From NCBI GenBank assembly GCA_964402115.1, contig CAYOBW010000012.1:1-57028 (forward strand): a DNA stretch of 57,028 bases, read 5' to 3'. Shown here piece by piece: positions 32,669-40,617 of the stretch. The notes beneath the pieces were generated by a model. It was not told the origin of the DNA, did not search any database, and worked only from the letters and a program-made list of their open reading frames with translations. Numbering within the stretch: position 1 is the first letter of the stretch; every line of letters starts with the position of its first letter. Both the position numbers and the translations under genes were made by a program. Source of the stretch: CAYOBW01 sp964402115 (GTDB lineage Bacteria; Verrucomicrobiota; Kiritimatiellia; UBA8416; CAYOBW01).

Positions 32669-35404
32669 ATGACAGGCAGAAACAGTTCGTTTTGGGCTGC
32701 GGTAGTGTTCCCGTTCATGGCTGGAACGGTCGTTCTGAATGCCGCCGACACGCGTGGCACAGCAATCGGCAATCTGCCCGTCATTGCTCTGGCTGGGAAC
32801 GACGCCGAGCAAATCGGTCAGCCAGCCGCAGCCGTCGCGCCGGCAGCAGGCGCCGCGGAAGCGATTGCGCCAGCGGTTACCCCCGCAGAAGAGGGCACGA
32901 TTCCGGTTCCGCCGCCGAGTGTGAAGACTGCGGCGCCCAAGAGCACCTTTGTGCAGCAGGTGGACGGCGAGGAGCAACTGCGCCGGCAGGCCATGGAGGA
33001 ACACGGTTTACAGAGCTTGGACGATGCCAAGCAGTCGATGCTGGACAAGGATTACCAGAAGGCCATCCGCATGTACGAAGAGGCGCTGAACCACATTGGG
33101 GACCGGCCGGAGACCAGCGCGATGCGTCGCGAGGCCTTGGTCGGTCTGCCAGAGGCGCGGTTCCGCTGGGCTGAAGTGTTGTACAAGCGTAACGATCTCG
33201 ACGGCGCCGAAAAAGAGGCCCGTCAGGCAATGGCGCTGAACAACCATCCGAAGGCACTGAAACTGGTTGGCCAGATCGAGGAAGACCGCAAAGCGCCCAC
33301 ACCTCCGCCGCCCGCAAAACCTCACCGGTGGCGCGAAGAGGATTTCAAAAAGACGGAGACTGAAATCGACGAACTCATGAAGAAGGGGCATGAGCACTTC
33401 ATGGTAGGCGAGTACGCCGATGCTCAGGAGATGTTCGAGCGCGTCCTCAAGCGCGATCCCGAGAACAGCGAAGCGATCCGCATGCGTGAGAAGATCGGGT
33501 GGAAGCGTTTCGACAGGGCCAACGCCGAGTTGAACTCAACCCGCGCCGACATGGTGTACCAGGTGCGGGACACGTGGAATCCGCGAAGCTACGGGTTGAT
33601 GGAGCAAGCGTCGGACATCCGGCAAATTACGCAGAATCCCAGCATCAAGGACATGGAAGAAGCCAAGCAGCGCCAGAAAGTCCTTGAGAAGATGGACAAA
33701 ATCAAGATCCCGGAAGTGGACTTCCGCCAGGCCAACATCTACGATGTCATCCAGTTCCTGGCCGAGAACAGCGTCGAATTTGACCGCGTCACCAATCCTG
33801 AAGCCGAGAAGCGCGGCGTGGACATCGTACTGGACTTGGGATCCGGTGCAGCGACGGCATCCCCCAAGCCTGCAGGCGAAGTGGATCCCTTTCAAGAGGA
33901 TCTAAATGCGGCAAATAAGGGCGGGGCTGCCTCAGGTGTGCCACTGATCACCTTCAAGGCGCGCTATATCTCGGTTCTCGAAGTGCTCAAGATCGTCACC
34001 AAATTGGCGAAGCTGAAATACAGCGTTCGCGAATCGCTGGTCATGGTGGTGCCGCTGGACGCGCCCGTGGGTGATATACAAGTGCGCACGTATGACGTGT
34101 TGCCGAACGTCAAGGACCGTCTCACCAGCCTTGGACAGGCTTTCAAGAGGAGCGGGGATGGGCGGGCGGAAGACGCCGGCTTCACAAGCATCGGAACCGA
34201 TGTGTCGTTGGGTAGCAGCGAGGAAGTGGACTGGAAAACCGTCTTCGAGGAGATGGGCGTGGAATGGCCACGCGGGTCGAAGATCCGGCACATCGAGAGT
34301 ATTGGCAAGATCGTCGTAGCCAACACACTCGACAATCTGGAGATCTTTGAGCAAGTTCTCAAGGAGATCAATGTGGTGCCGAGCCAGATCGAGATCGAGG
34401 CTCGCTTCGTCGAGGTCCAGCAGTCCGATCTCGACGCGCTGGGCTTCCAGTGGATGCTTACGGACGATTGGGAGATGCTCGAGAAGAAGGGTCAGGAATC
34501 CCTGCCGCCTGCGGCGCGCCAGCGCATCGTTGCGTCGGGCAACAGCGCGTTGAACGGTTTTACGAAGGGACTGCGCTTTGCCGAAACCCTGGACCCGACA
34601 TCGGCTATCACGTTGGCAGATGACGTTCTCCACGTGGGCAGCGTGCTGACCAACCCCGAGCTCGCCATGGTGCTGCACGCGTTGCAGCAGCGCAAGAATA
34701 CGGACCTCCTTTCCGCTCCCAAGGTGACGACGCAGTCGGGCAATGAGGCGACGATCAAGGTTGTCACTGAGTATATCTACCCGACCGAGTTCACCGTAGA
34801 GCCGATCCTCGGATACTCCGGCGGCGGCGGCGGCAACTATGGCGGCACGAGCCAACCCGTTGGCGCCGTCGTGGAGCCGGGTGGTTTCGAGACGCGCGAA
34901 GTGGGCGTGATTCTGACCTGCCTTCCGGAGGTAAGCACCGAAGGCCAGATGATCAGCTTGACATTGGCACCAGAAGTCGTTTCGGAACCGACGTGGCGCA
35001 ACTACGGATCCTCTTACCAGACGTATCAGGTGGACCAGGCCACCGTGGACCCGGCTGCCGTTCAGAATCAGCTGCCCATGGAGCAGCCCTTCTTCCACGT
35101 AAGGTCCGTGCAGACGCAGATCAACATCTACAATGGCGCCACGGTAATGATGGGTGGCATGATCACAGAGAACCGAACCTCAATCGACGACAAGATCCCG
35201 TTCCTCGGCGACATTCCCATCATCGGTCGGCTCTTCCGCTCGCACTCGGACAAGAGCGAGAAGAAGAACCTGCTGATCTTCGTGACGGCACGGTTGGTGG
35301 ATCCGGCGGGACGTCCGGTGATTCCCAAGGACCTAGGCGGTACGATAGAAAAGCGTATCGCTGATACGGTTCAGCCCACGGCTGCGGAGAACAGGGCGCC
35401 CTGA
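32669..35404 (+). CDS. Secretin, Amuc_1098-like outer membrane pore
   Basis: A 911-residue secretin. Signal peptide (NSSFWAAVVFPFMAGTVVLN, cleaved near AADT), a Pro/Ala-rich linker, a tetratricopeptide-like region (about 110-280: DYQKAIRMYEEALNHIG, DLDGAEKEARQAMALN, EYADAQEMFERVLKRDP), N-domains (IPEVDFRQANIYDVIQFLAE; LEIFEQVLKEINVVPSQIEI) and the conserved secretin C-terminus with EARFVEV, LSAPKVTTQSG, TREVGVILTCLPEV, IPFLGDIPIIGRLFR and KKNLLIFVTARLV. The last block is the diagnostic VPxLGDIPxxGxLF motif. N-terminal repeats of this kind are unusual in GspD or PilQ but occur in the Verrucomicrobia form. It forms the outer membrane gate for the pilus or substrate and is the fifth gene of the operon. 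Confidence 0.9.
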   Translation: MTGRNSSFWAAVVFPFMAGTVVLNAADTRGTAIGNLPVIALAGNDAEQIGQPAAAVAPAAGAAEAIAPAVTPAEEGTIPVPPPSVKTAAPKSTFVQQVDGEEQLRRQAMEEHGLQSLDDAKQSMLDKDYQKAIRMYEEALNHIGDRPETSAMRREALVGLPEARFRWAEVLYKRNDLDGAEKEARQAMALNNHPKALKLVGQIEEDRKAPTPPPPAKPHRWREEDFKKTETEIDELMKKGHEHFMVGEYADAQEMFERVLKRDPENSEAIRMREKIGWKRFDRANAELNSTRADMVYQVRDTWNPRSYGLMEQASDIRQITQNPSIKDMEEAKQRQKVLEKMDKIKIPEVDFRQANIYDVIQFLAENSVEFDRVTNPEAEKRGVDIVLDLGSGAATASPKPAGEVDPFQEDLNAANKGGAASGVPLITFKARYISVLEVLKIVTKLAKLKYSVRESLVMVVPLDAPVGDIQVRTYDVLPNVKDRLTSLGQAFKRSGDGRAEDAGFTSIGTDVSLGSSEEVDWKTVFEEMGVEWPRGSKIRHIESIGKIVVANTLDNLEIFEQVLKEINVVPSQIEIEARFVEVQQSDLDALGFQWMLTDDWEMLEKKGQESLPPAARQRIVASGNSALNGFTKGLRFAETLDPTSAITLADDVLHVGSVLTNPELAMVLHALQQRKNTDLLSAPKVTTQSGNEATIKVVTEYIYPTEFTVEPILGYSGGGGGNYGGTSQPVGAVVEPGGFETREVGVILTCLPEVSTEGQMISLTLAPEVVSEPTWRNYGSSYQTYQVDQATVDPAAVQNQLPMEQPFFHVRSVQTQINIYNGATVMMGGMITENRTSIDDKIPFLGDIPIIGRLFRSHSDKSEKKNLLIFVTARLVDPAGRPVIPKDLGGTIEKRIADTVQPTAAENRAP

Positions 35405-36282
35405 GCCTCGCCTCCGCCAATCTGCTACTCGTGGATGGCCATGCGCTGCTCTACAGAGCTTTCCACGCGATCCCGGGCCTTGCGACCAAAGCGGGCCTAC
35501 CGACCAATGCGGTATTCGGGTTTATCCGGATGCTGCGGCAGTTGGAGGCCGATTGGCGTCCCTCTCATGTGGCAGTTGTCTTTGACGCCGGTTTACCTGC
35601 GCACAGAGTGAGTCTGCTGGATACCTACAAGGCTAACCGTCCACCCATGCCGGAAGCATTGCGGTTGCAGGTCCCGCTGGTTCTGGAGTATGTGGAGCGC
35701 GCTGGACTGGCAACTCGCCGCCTTGTCGGTCAGGAGGCTGACGATGTGTTGGCCTCTTTCGCGTCGCAACTGGCAGGGCAATGCGCAGTCATACGGGTTG
35801 CCTCCGGCGACAAGGACCTGATGCAGATTGTTACCGACCGTGTGCGCATGGTATCCGTCTCCGGTCCATCTGCAGAGGTGGGTCCGGCGGAAGTAAGCGC
35901 AAAGACAGGTGTGGCGCCCCGACAAATCGTCGAGTGGTTGGCTCTGGTGGGGGACAGTGCTGACAACATACCGGGAGTACCTGGAATCGGCCCTAAGACG
36001 TCCGCAAATCTGCTGGCCACGTACGGATCGCTGGAAGCCTTGTGGCCGCGTCTGGACGAGTTGGGCAACGCCAGACTGCGGGCAATTCTGGCTGCGCATC
36101 GCGGCCTTATCGAGCGGAACGTCGCGCTCATGGTTCTGGGACGTAACCTGGCCTGCGGGGCGCAACTCGAGGAACTCGTGAGGGGGCCGGAGCGTGTTGC
36201 GGACTTGTTGCCGTTTTTTGAGCGACTCGAGTTTGGGCGTCTGGCTGCGGAGATGAGGCAGGCGGATTTGTTCAGGGCCTGA
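35401..36282 (+). CDS. Stand-alone 5'-3' exonuclease (PolA N-domain/ExoIX family)
   Basis: A 293-residue FEN-type nuclease equal to the N-terminal domain of DNA polymerase I. Motifs: LLLVDGHALLYRAFHAIP with the first metal Asp, VFDAGLPAHR, EADDVLAS and ASGDKDLMQIV (acidic cluster), then WLALVGDSADNIPGVPGIGPKTS, the helix-hairpin-helix. GTG 35431 would cut off the conserved first strand (LLLV); the frame is open upstream to CTG 35401, which overlaps the secretin stop (CTGA) and has GGAG about 11 bases ahead, so a CTG start is likely. The polymerase domain is absent, as the frame ends at 36282. It removes RNA primers or flaps during replication and repair. Confidence 0.85.
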   Translation: MSLASANLLLVDGHALLYRAFHAIPGLATKAGLPTNAVFGFIRMLRQLEADWRPSHVAVVFDAGLPAHRVSLLDTYKANRPPMPEALRLQVPLVLEYVERAGLATRRLVGQEADDVLASFASQLAGQCAVIRVASGDKDLMQIVTDRVRMVSVSGPSAEVGPAEVSAKTGVAPRQIVEWLALVGDSADNIPGVPGIGPKTSANLLATYGSLEALWPRLDELGNARLRAILAAHRGLIERNVALMVLGRNLACGAQLEELVRGPERVADLLPFFERLEFGRLAAEMRQADLFRA

Positions 36283-36360
36283 GTTGCGGTCGACGGTTGC
36301 CGCGTGGGGTGCCGGTCGCATCTCCGGGGTGGGTGCACTTTGGAGTGTCGCACTTCTGAG

Positions 36361-36389
36361 TTGACGGTGTGGCTGCGGTTTGAGATACT
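36361..36389 (+). promoter_or_regulatory. Candidate sigma-70 promoter for coaE-rho
   Basis: TTGACG (36361-36366) and GATACT (36384-36389) with an ideal 17-base spacer, matching five and four of six consensus positions. The expected leader is about 78 bases. It lies in the 191-base spacer after the exonuclease gene, where no gene is seen. Confidence 0.5.
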
Positions 36390-36473
36390 GATGGACACGT
36401 TTGAGTTGCGGGCAGCATAAGGCCTGTCAGTCGGTAGTGGCTTTCCCTTAACCTCGCAGCATCCCCAAGGAAC

Positions 36474-37070
36474 ATGTTACGTATTGCAGTTACCGGGGGT
36501 ATTGCATGCGGGAAAAGCACCGTGGGCGCCATGTTGGGCGAACTGAATGTGCGTGTCTGCGATGCGGACGGACTGGCTCACGCGGCCATGCAAGAGGGGA
36601 CAACCTGCTACGCGAAGGTCGTGGATGCCTTCGGGCGGGAGATCGTCGATCCCGACGGGGCGATCAGTAGACAACGCCTTGGCGCCAGAGTCTTTGGCGA
36701 TGATGTGGCGTTGGCCTTGTTGAATGCACTGGTTCATCCGTATGTAAACGCAGCGTGGCGTGCGTGGCTGACGGAGGTGGCGGAATCCGTCTCGGCAGCG
36801 GCAATTCTCGTGCCGTTACTGTTCGAAGCCGGTTATCAAGCAGGTTGGGACGGCATCTGGTGTGTGACCTGCAACCCGGATGTGCAGTGGCGTCGACTCA
36901 TGGAGCGCGGTCTTGATCCAGGTGCTGCCCGGCGGCGGATCGATGTCCAGTGGCCGCTGGCGCGGAAGGTGGCACTTTCGGACTGCGTGCTGGTGAATAA
37001 CGCGAGCTTGGACCTGCTGAAGGAGCAGGTTCGAATCGCGCTAAGGTATGCGATGGAGAAACAAACATGA
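36474..37070 (+). CDS. coaE: Dephospho-CoA kinase
   Basis: A 198-residue P-loop kinase that phosphorylates the 3'-hydroxyl of dephospho-CoA, the last step of coenzyme A synthesis. Walker A is GGIACGKST (residues 8-16), where most CoaE have GGIGSGKS; the acceptor-site Asp pair is seen in VCDADGLAHAAM, and the lid and CoA-binding part in LVPLLFEAGYQAGWDGIW. Length is typical (about 200). The ribosome site is AAGGA. Its last four bases (ATGA) overlap the start of rho, so the two are translationally coupled. panD, also in coenzyme A synthesis, lies 5 kb downstream on the other strand. Confidence 0.92.
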   Translation: MLRIAVTGGIACGKSTVGAMLGELNVRVCDADGLAHAAMQEGTTCYAKVVDAFGREIVDPDGAISRQRLGARVFGDDVALALLNALVHPYVNAAWRAWLTEVAESVSAAAILVPLLFEAGYQAGWDGIWCVTCNPDVQWRRLMERGLDPGAARRRIDVQWPLARKVALSDCVLVNNASLDLLKEQVRIALRYAMEKQT

Positions 37071-38572
37071 CCGGAAGAAACAACGACATGAACCGACGGC
37101 CGCGCGGACGGGGCCCCAGAAACCGGGGCATGGATGACCACAACCGCGGGCAGCGTCCGCCGATGGACATGGACGCGCAACCGCGCATGGCGGGGTCTGA
37201 CGACGTGGGCCAGTCGCAGTCCGCTGCGCCACAGGGGCAGATCAATGGAAACGGCGGCGGCAACGGTGGCGATCGTCGGCCAGATGAGCGACAAACCTCC
37301 AGTTCTCCCAAGAACGGACCGGCCCTCAGCCTGTACGAACTTCAGGAGAAGTCGGTGCCGGACCTGCATACGCTCGCTGACTCTTACGGTCTCATGGACT
37401 TGGGCGCGCTTCGGAAGCACGAGCTGATTTTCGAGATCCTCAAGGCTCACGCCCGCGGAATAGGCATCGTCCACAGCAGGGGCGTGCTCGAGATCCTGCC
37501 CGATGGTTTCGGATTCCTCCGCTCCCCGTACAGCAACTACCTGCCCTGCCCGGAGGACATCTACGTGTCACCCTCGCAGATCAGGCGCTTTGCCCTGCGC
37601 ACCGGAGATCTCATCGAGGGGGAGATTCGCGAGCCAAAGGAGAAGGAGCGCTTCTTCGCTCTGCTGCGCGTGGACCGCGTCAATGCCGATGAGCCGGAGA
37701 AGTCCAGGCTGAAGGTGCCGTTCGAGAACCTGACACCCCTTTTCCCTAATCGGCGACTGACGCTGGAGCGTGAACTTGACGAGGTCTCGATGCGTGTGAT
37801 GGATCTGTTCACGCCCATCGGCAAAGGGCAGCGCGGTCTGATTGTCGCTCCGCCGAGGACCGGCAAAACGGTGCTGCTGCAGAAGATCGCCAACAGCATC
37901 TCGCGGAACGATCCCCAGGCGTACTTGATCATCCTGCTGATCGACGAGCGGCCCGAGGAAGTGACGGACATGATGCGCAGCACGTCGGCGCACGTCTTGA
38001 GTTCAACGTTCGACGAGGCGCCGGAGCGGCACGTTCAGGTGGCTGAACTGGTGATCGAGATGGCCAAGCGCATGGTCGAGTGCGGACGCGATGTCGTCAT
38101 CCTGCTGGACAGCATCACGCGCCTTGCGCGCGCGTACAATACACTGCAGCCGCACAGCGGTAAGATCCTTTCAGGCGGCGTGGATGCCAACGCCCTCCAC
38201 AAGCCCAAACGGTTCTTTGGCGCAGCTCGCAATATCGAACACGGCGGCAGCCTGACGATCATCGCCACCGCGCTCGTGGACACCGGCAGCCGCATGGACG
38301 ACGTGATTTTCGAGGAGTTCAAGGGCACCGGCAACATGGAAATCTGCCTGGACCGGGCGCTCGTGGATAAGCGGGTGTTCCCGGCGATCAACATCGAGAA
38401 GTCGGGCACGCGCAAAGAGGAACTCCTCCTCCACCCGGACGAGTTGAACCGGATCTGGATTTTGCGCCGCGCCATCAACGGCGTGCCTCCTGTGGAAGCG
38501 ATGGAGATGATTGTCAATCGTCTCAAGAAGACCAAGAGCAACGCAGAGTTTCTCATGTCCCTCAAGGAGTAG
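37067..38572 (+). CDS. rho: Transcription termination factor Rho
   Basis: A 501-residue Rho, longer than the 419 of E. coli because of an N-terminal insert of about 85 residues rich in Arg, Gly and Asn (RRPRGRGPRNRG and NGNGGGNGGDRR). The conserved parts follow: the Rho N-domain SLYELQEKSVPDLHTLADSYG, the RNA-binding cold-shock-like domain with GVLEILPDGFGFLRSPYSNYL, and the hexameric ATPase with Walker A APPRTGKT (261-268), Walker B DVVILLDSITRLARAYN and the Q-loop and R-loop region HKPKRFFGAARNIEHGGSLT. It terminates untranslated transcripts. Arg/Gly-rich N-terminal extensions occur in Rho of Actinobacteria and Bacteroidota and can alter RNA binding or drive condensation. Confidence 0.95.
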   Translation: MTGRNNDMNRRPRGRGPRNRGMDDHNRGQRPPMDMDAQPRMAGSDDVGQSQSAAPQGQINGNGGGNGGDRRPDERQTSSSPKNGPALSLYELQEKSVPDLHTLADSYGLMDLGALRKHELIFEILKAHARGIGIVHSRGVLEILPDGFGFLRSPYSNYLPCPEDIYVSPSQIRRFALRTGDLIEGEIREPKEKERFFALLRVDRVNADEPEKSRLKVPFENLTPLFPNRRLTLERELDEVSMRVMDLFTPIGKGQRGLIVAPPRTGKTVLLQKIANSISRNDPQAYLIILLIDERPEEVTDMMRSTSAHVLSSTFDEAPERHVQVAELVIEMAKRMVECGRDVVILLDSITRLARAYNTLQPHSGKILSGGVDANALHKPKRFFGAARNIEHGGSLTIIATALVDTGSRMDDVIFEEFKGTGNMEICLDRALVDKRVFPAINIEKSGTRKEELLLHPDELNRIWILRRAINGVPPVEAMEMIVNRLKKTKSNAEFLMSLKE

Positions 38573-38663
38573 GGACGGCAGGTCGGGTGGCGCAGTCGGC
38601 AGACGGTGTTCCGGTGTGAACCCGTTGACGTGCGATGTGCTCCGACGGAAAGGGTGGATAGGG

Positions 38664-39962
38664 ATGAAAGTCAGAGTCGAGGATTCGGGGGCTTGCCGTA
38701 AGACGGTGATCGTGGAAGTTCCCGCCGAGGATATGGCGGATGGGTATGCTGCGGCGTTGAAGCGCGTGCAGGCCGTTGCGCGCCTGCCCGGATTTCGCAA
38801 GGGCATGGTGCCGACTGCCGTGGTGGAGGGGCAGTTCGGTCGCGACGTCGAACATGCTGCCCAGGAGGCCCTGCTCCCGGTCTTCTACCGCGAGGCGCTC
38901 AAGCAGCAGGAACTCGTCGAGGAGGAGTTGGTCGAGATCCGAGACGTTGTCTGCAACAAGAACACGGGCTTCGCCTTCACGGCCGTCTTGGATGTCGCCC
39001 CCACCCTCAAGCTGCCCAAGTACAAGAAGCTTGCCCTTGAGACACATTCCGTCACGGTCGCGGATGCAGAAGTGGACGAATTCCTGAAACGGCTCCTGGA
39101 GCGCACGGCCACTTACGCAGATGTGACCGATCGCCCCGTTCAAACCGGCGACCTTGCTCAGGTTGACTACGCCGGCGTGAGCGACGAGCAACCGGTTGCC
39201 GACTTGGTCCCAGGCAATCGGGCCATCGGTGAGGGACGCGACTTCTGGCTGCTCCTGGGGGAAATGGATTTCCTCCCGGGCTTCAATGCGCAGCTTGTGG
39301 GGCTTGCCCTGGGTGACACACGGGACCTGACGATTGTCTTCCCCGAGGACTTCCGGGAGAAGGTGCTGGCTGGGCGGAAGGCCACGTATCGGGTCACCCT
39401 CAAGGGCCTGCGTCAGAAGCGCGTGCCCGCCATTACGCCCGAGTTCCTGAAGCCGTTTGGCGTGGACAGCGAGGCCGCGCTGCGCGAGAAGCTTCACGGC
39501 AACCTGCTCTCCACCGCGCAGGACCGTGAGCAGGGGCGGCTGCACGACGAACTTGCGAGGCAGTTGCTCGAGCAGACCGAGGGGGATCTGCCGCAGGCGG
39601 TTCTGGCGCGCGAAACGCAGAACATCCTGCGGAACATGATCCAGCGACTGACGGCGGCCGGTATGACACGCCAACAGCTGGAGGGGCGCCAGAAGGAGTT
39701 GATTGCCGAAGCTTCGCGTACCGCTGCGGACCGCGTGAAACTGACGTACGTCCTGCGGCGCATCGCCGATGAGGAGAAGATCGAGGCGGATGACGCCGAG
39801 GTGTCGGACCGTATCCAGGCGCTGGCCGCTCAGGCCCGCGTTACGCCCGCCGAAATGCGCTCGCGCATCCAGAAACAAGGCGAGCTCGAGGACGTGCGTA
39901 CGGATGTGCGCGTGCAGAAGACCCTGGACCATGTGCTGCGCCTCGCAACAGGTAAAGCTTGA
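38664..39962 (+). CDS. tig: Trigger factor (ribosome-associated chaperone/prolyl isomerase)
   Basis: A 432-residue trigger factor, the usual size. The ribosome-docking signature is LPGFRKGMVP (residues 41-50), very close to the canonical GFRxGKxP. The FKBP-type isomerase domain lies around residues 160-245 (TGDLAQVDYAG, LLGEMDFLPGFNAQLVG, DLTIVFPEDF), followed by the helical chaperone arms. ATG 38664 with AGGGTGG ahead is chosen; an open frame extends further upstream, into the end of rho, but lacks homology. It is followed closely by clpP and clpX, a widely conserved tig-clpP-clpX order linking nascent-chain folding to protein degradation. Confidence 0.93.
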   Translation: MKVRVEDSGACRKTVIVEVPAEDMADGYAAALKRVQAVARLPGFRKGMVPTAVVEGQFGRDVEHAAQEALLPVFYREALKQQELVEEELVEIRDVVCNKNTGFAFTAVLDVAPTLKLPKYKKLALETHSVTVADAEVDEFLKRLLERTATYADVTDRPVQTGDLAQVDYAGVSDEQPVADLVPGNRAIGEGRDFWLLLGEMDFLPGFNAQLVGLALGDTRDLTIVFPEDFREKVLAGRKATYRVTLKGLRQKRVPAITPEFLKPFGVDSEAALREKLHGNLLSTAQDREQGRLHDELARQLLEQTEGDLPQAVLARETQNILRNMIQRLTAAGMTRQQLEGRQKELIAEASRTAADRVKLTYVLRRIADEEKIEADDAEVSDRIQALAAQARVTPAEMRSRIQKQGELEDVRTDVRVQKTLDHVLRLATGKA

Positions 39963-39997
39963 ACCGTTCTTTCAGCGCAAGACGGGAGGGACCGAAG

Positions 39998-40606
39998 ATG
40001 CAGGCCATGGATCAGGCACTCGTACCGATGGTTGTCGAACAAACCGGGCGCGGCGAACGCGCCTATGATATCTTCTCGCGGCTCTTGAAGGATCGCATTG
40101 TCTTCATCGGCACGGCGATCAGCGACGAGATCAGCAACCTGATCATCGCGCAGTTGCTGTTCCTGCAGGCGGAAGACGCCGAAAAGGATATCAACGTCTA
40201 CATCAACTCGCCCGGCGGATCGGTGACAGCCGGTTTGGCCATCTATGACACGATGCAGTTCGTGAAGTGCGATGTCGCGACGTACTGCGTCGGCCAGGCG
40301 TCCAGTATGGGCGCTGTGCTGCTGACGGCTGGCGCCAGGGGGAAACGATACGCGCTGCCGAACGCCCGGATCATGATCCACCAGCCTTGGGGCGGCGTGG
40401 AGGGGCAGGCGGCCGATATCAGTATCCAGGCACGGGAGATTCTCCGCTTGCGCGATCGCATCAACGAGATTCTTGCGTTTCATACCGCGAAATCGGTGCC
40501 CGACATCGCGCACGATACTGATCGCGATTTCTTCATGTCCGCGGCCGACGCGAAGCTGTATGGTTTGGTGGACGAGGTGGTACAGAGTCGCAAGACCGTG
40601 CGCTAG
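39998..40606 (+). CDS. clpP: ATP-dependent Clp protease proteolytic subunit
   Basis: A 202-residue serine protease that forms the double heptameric chamber of ClpXP. The catalytic triad is Ser103 (QASSMGAVLL), His128 (RIMIHQPWGG) and Asp177 (DTDRDFFMSA), with the same spacing as in E. coli (111, 136, 185). The GSVTAGLAIYDTMQ stretch is the oxyanion-loop region and YDIFSRLLKDRIVFIG is typical of the N-terminus. ATG 39998 with a GGGAGGG site is chosen; a frame from 39959 lacks homology. Unlike in E. coli, no obvious long propeptide is present. clpX starts 11 bases after its stop. Confidence 0.95.
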   Translation: MQAMDQALVPMVVEQTGRGERAYDIFSRLLKDRIVFIGTAISDEISNLIIAQLLFLQAEDAEKDINVYINSPGGSVTAGLAIYDTMQFVKCDVATYCVGQASSMGAVLLTAGARGKRYALPNARIMIHQPWGGVEGQAADISIQAREILRLRDRINEILAFHTAKSVPDIAHDTDRDFFMSAADAKLYGLVDEVVQSRKTVR

Positions 40607-40617
40607 GAGGACGAAAC

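Noticed and set aside
38579..38645. A D-arm-like GGTGGCGCAGTCGGCAGAC between rho and tig
   Set aside because: There is a weak anticodon-like stem but no T arm (GGTTC..A..CC) and the acceptor ends do not pair, so it is not a tRNA.
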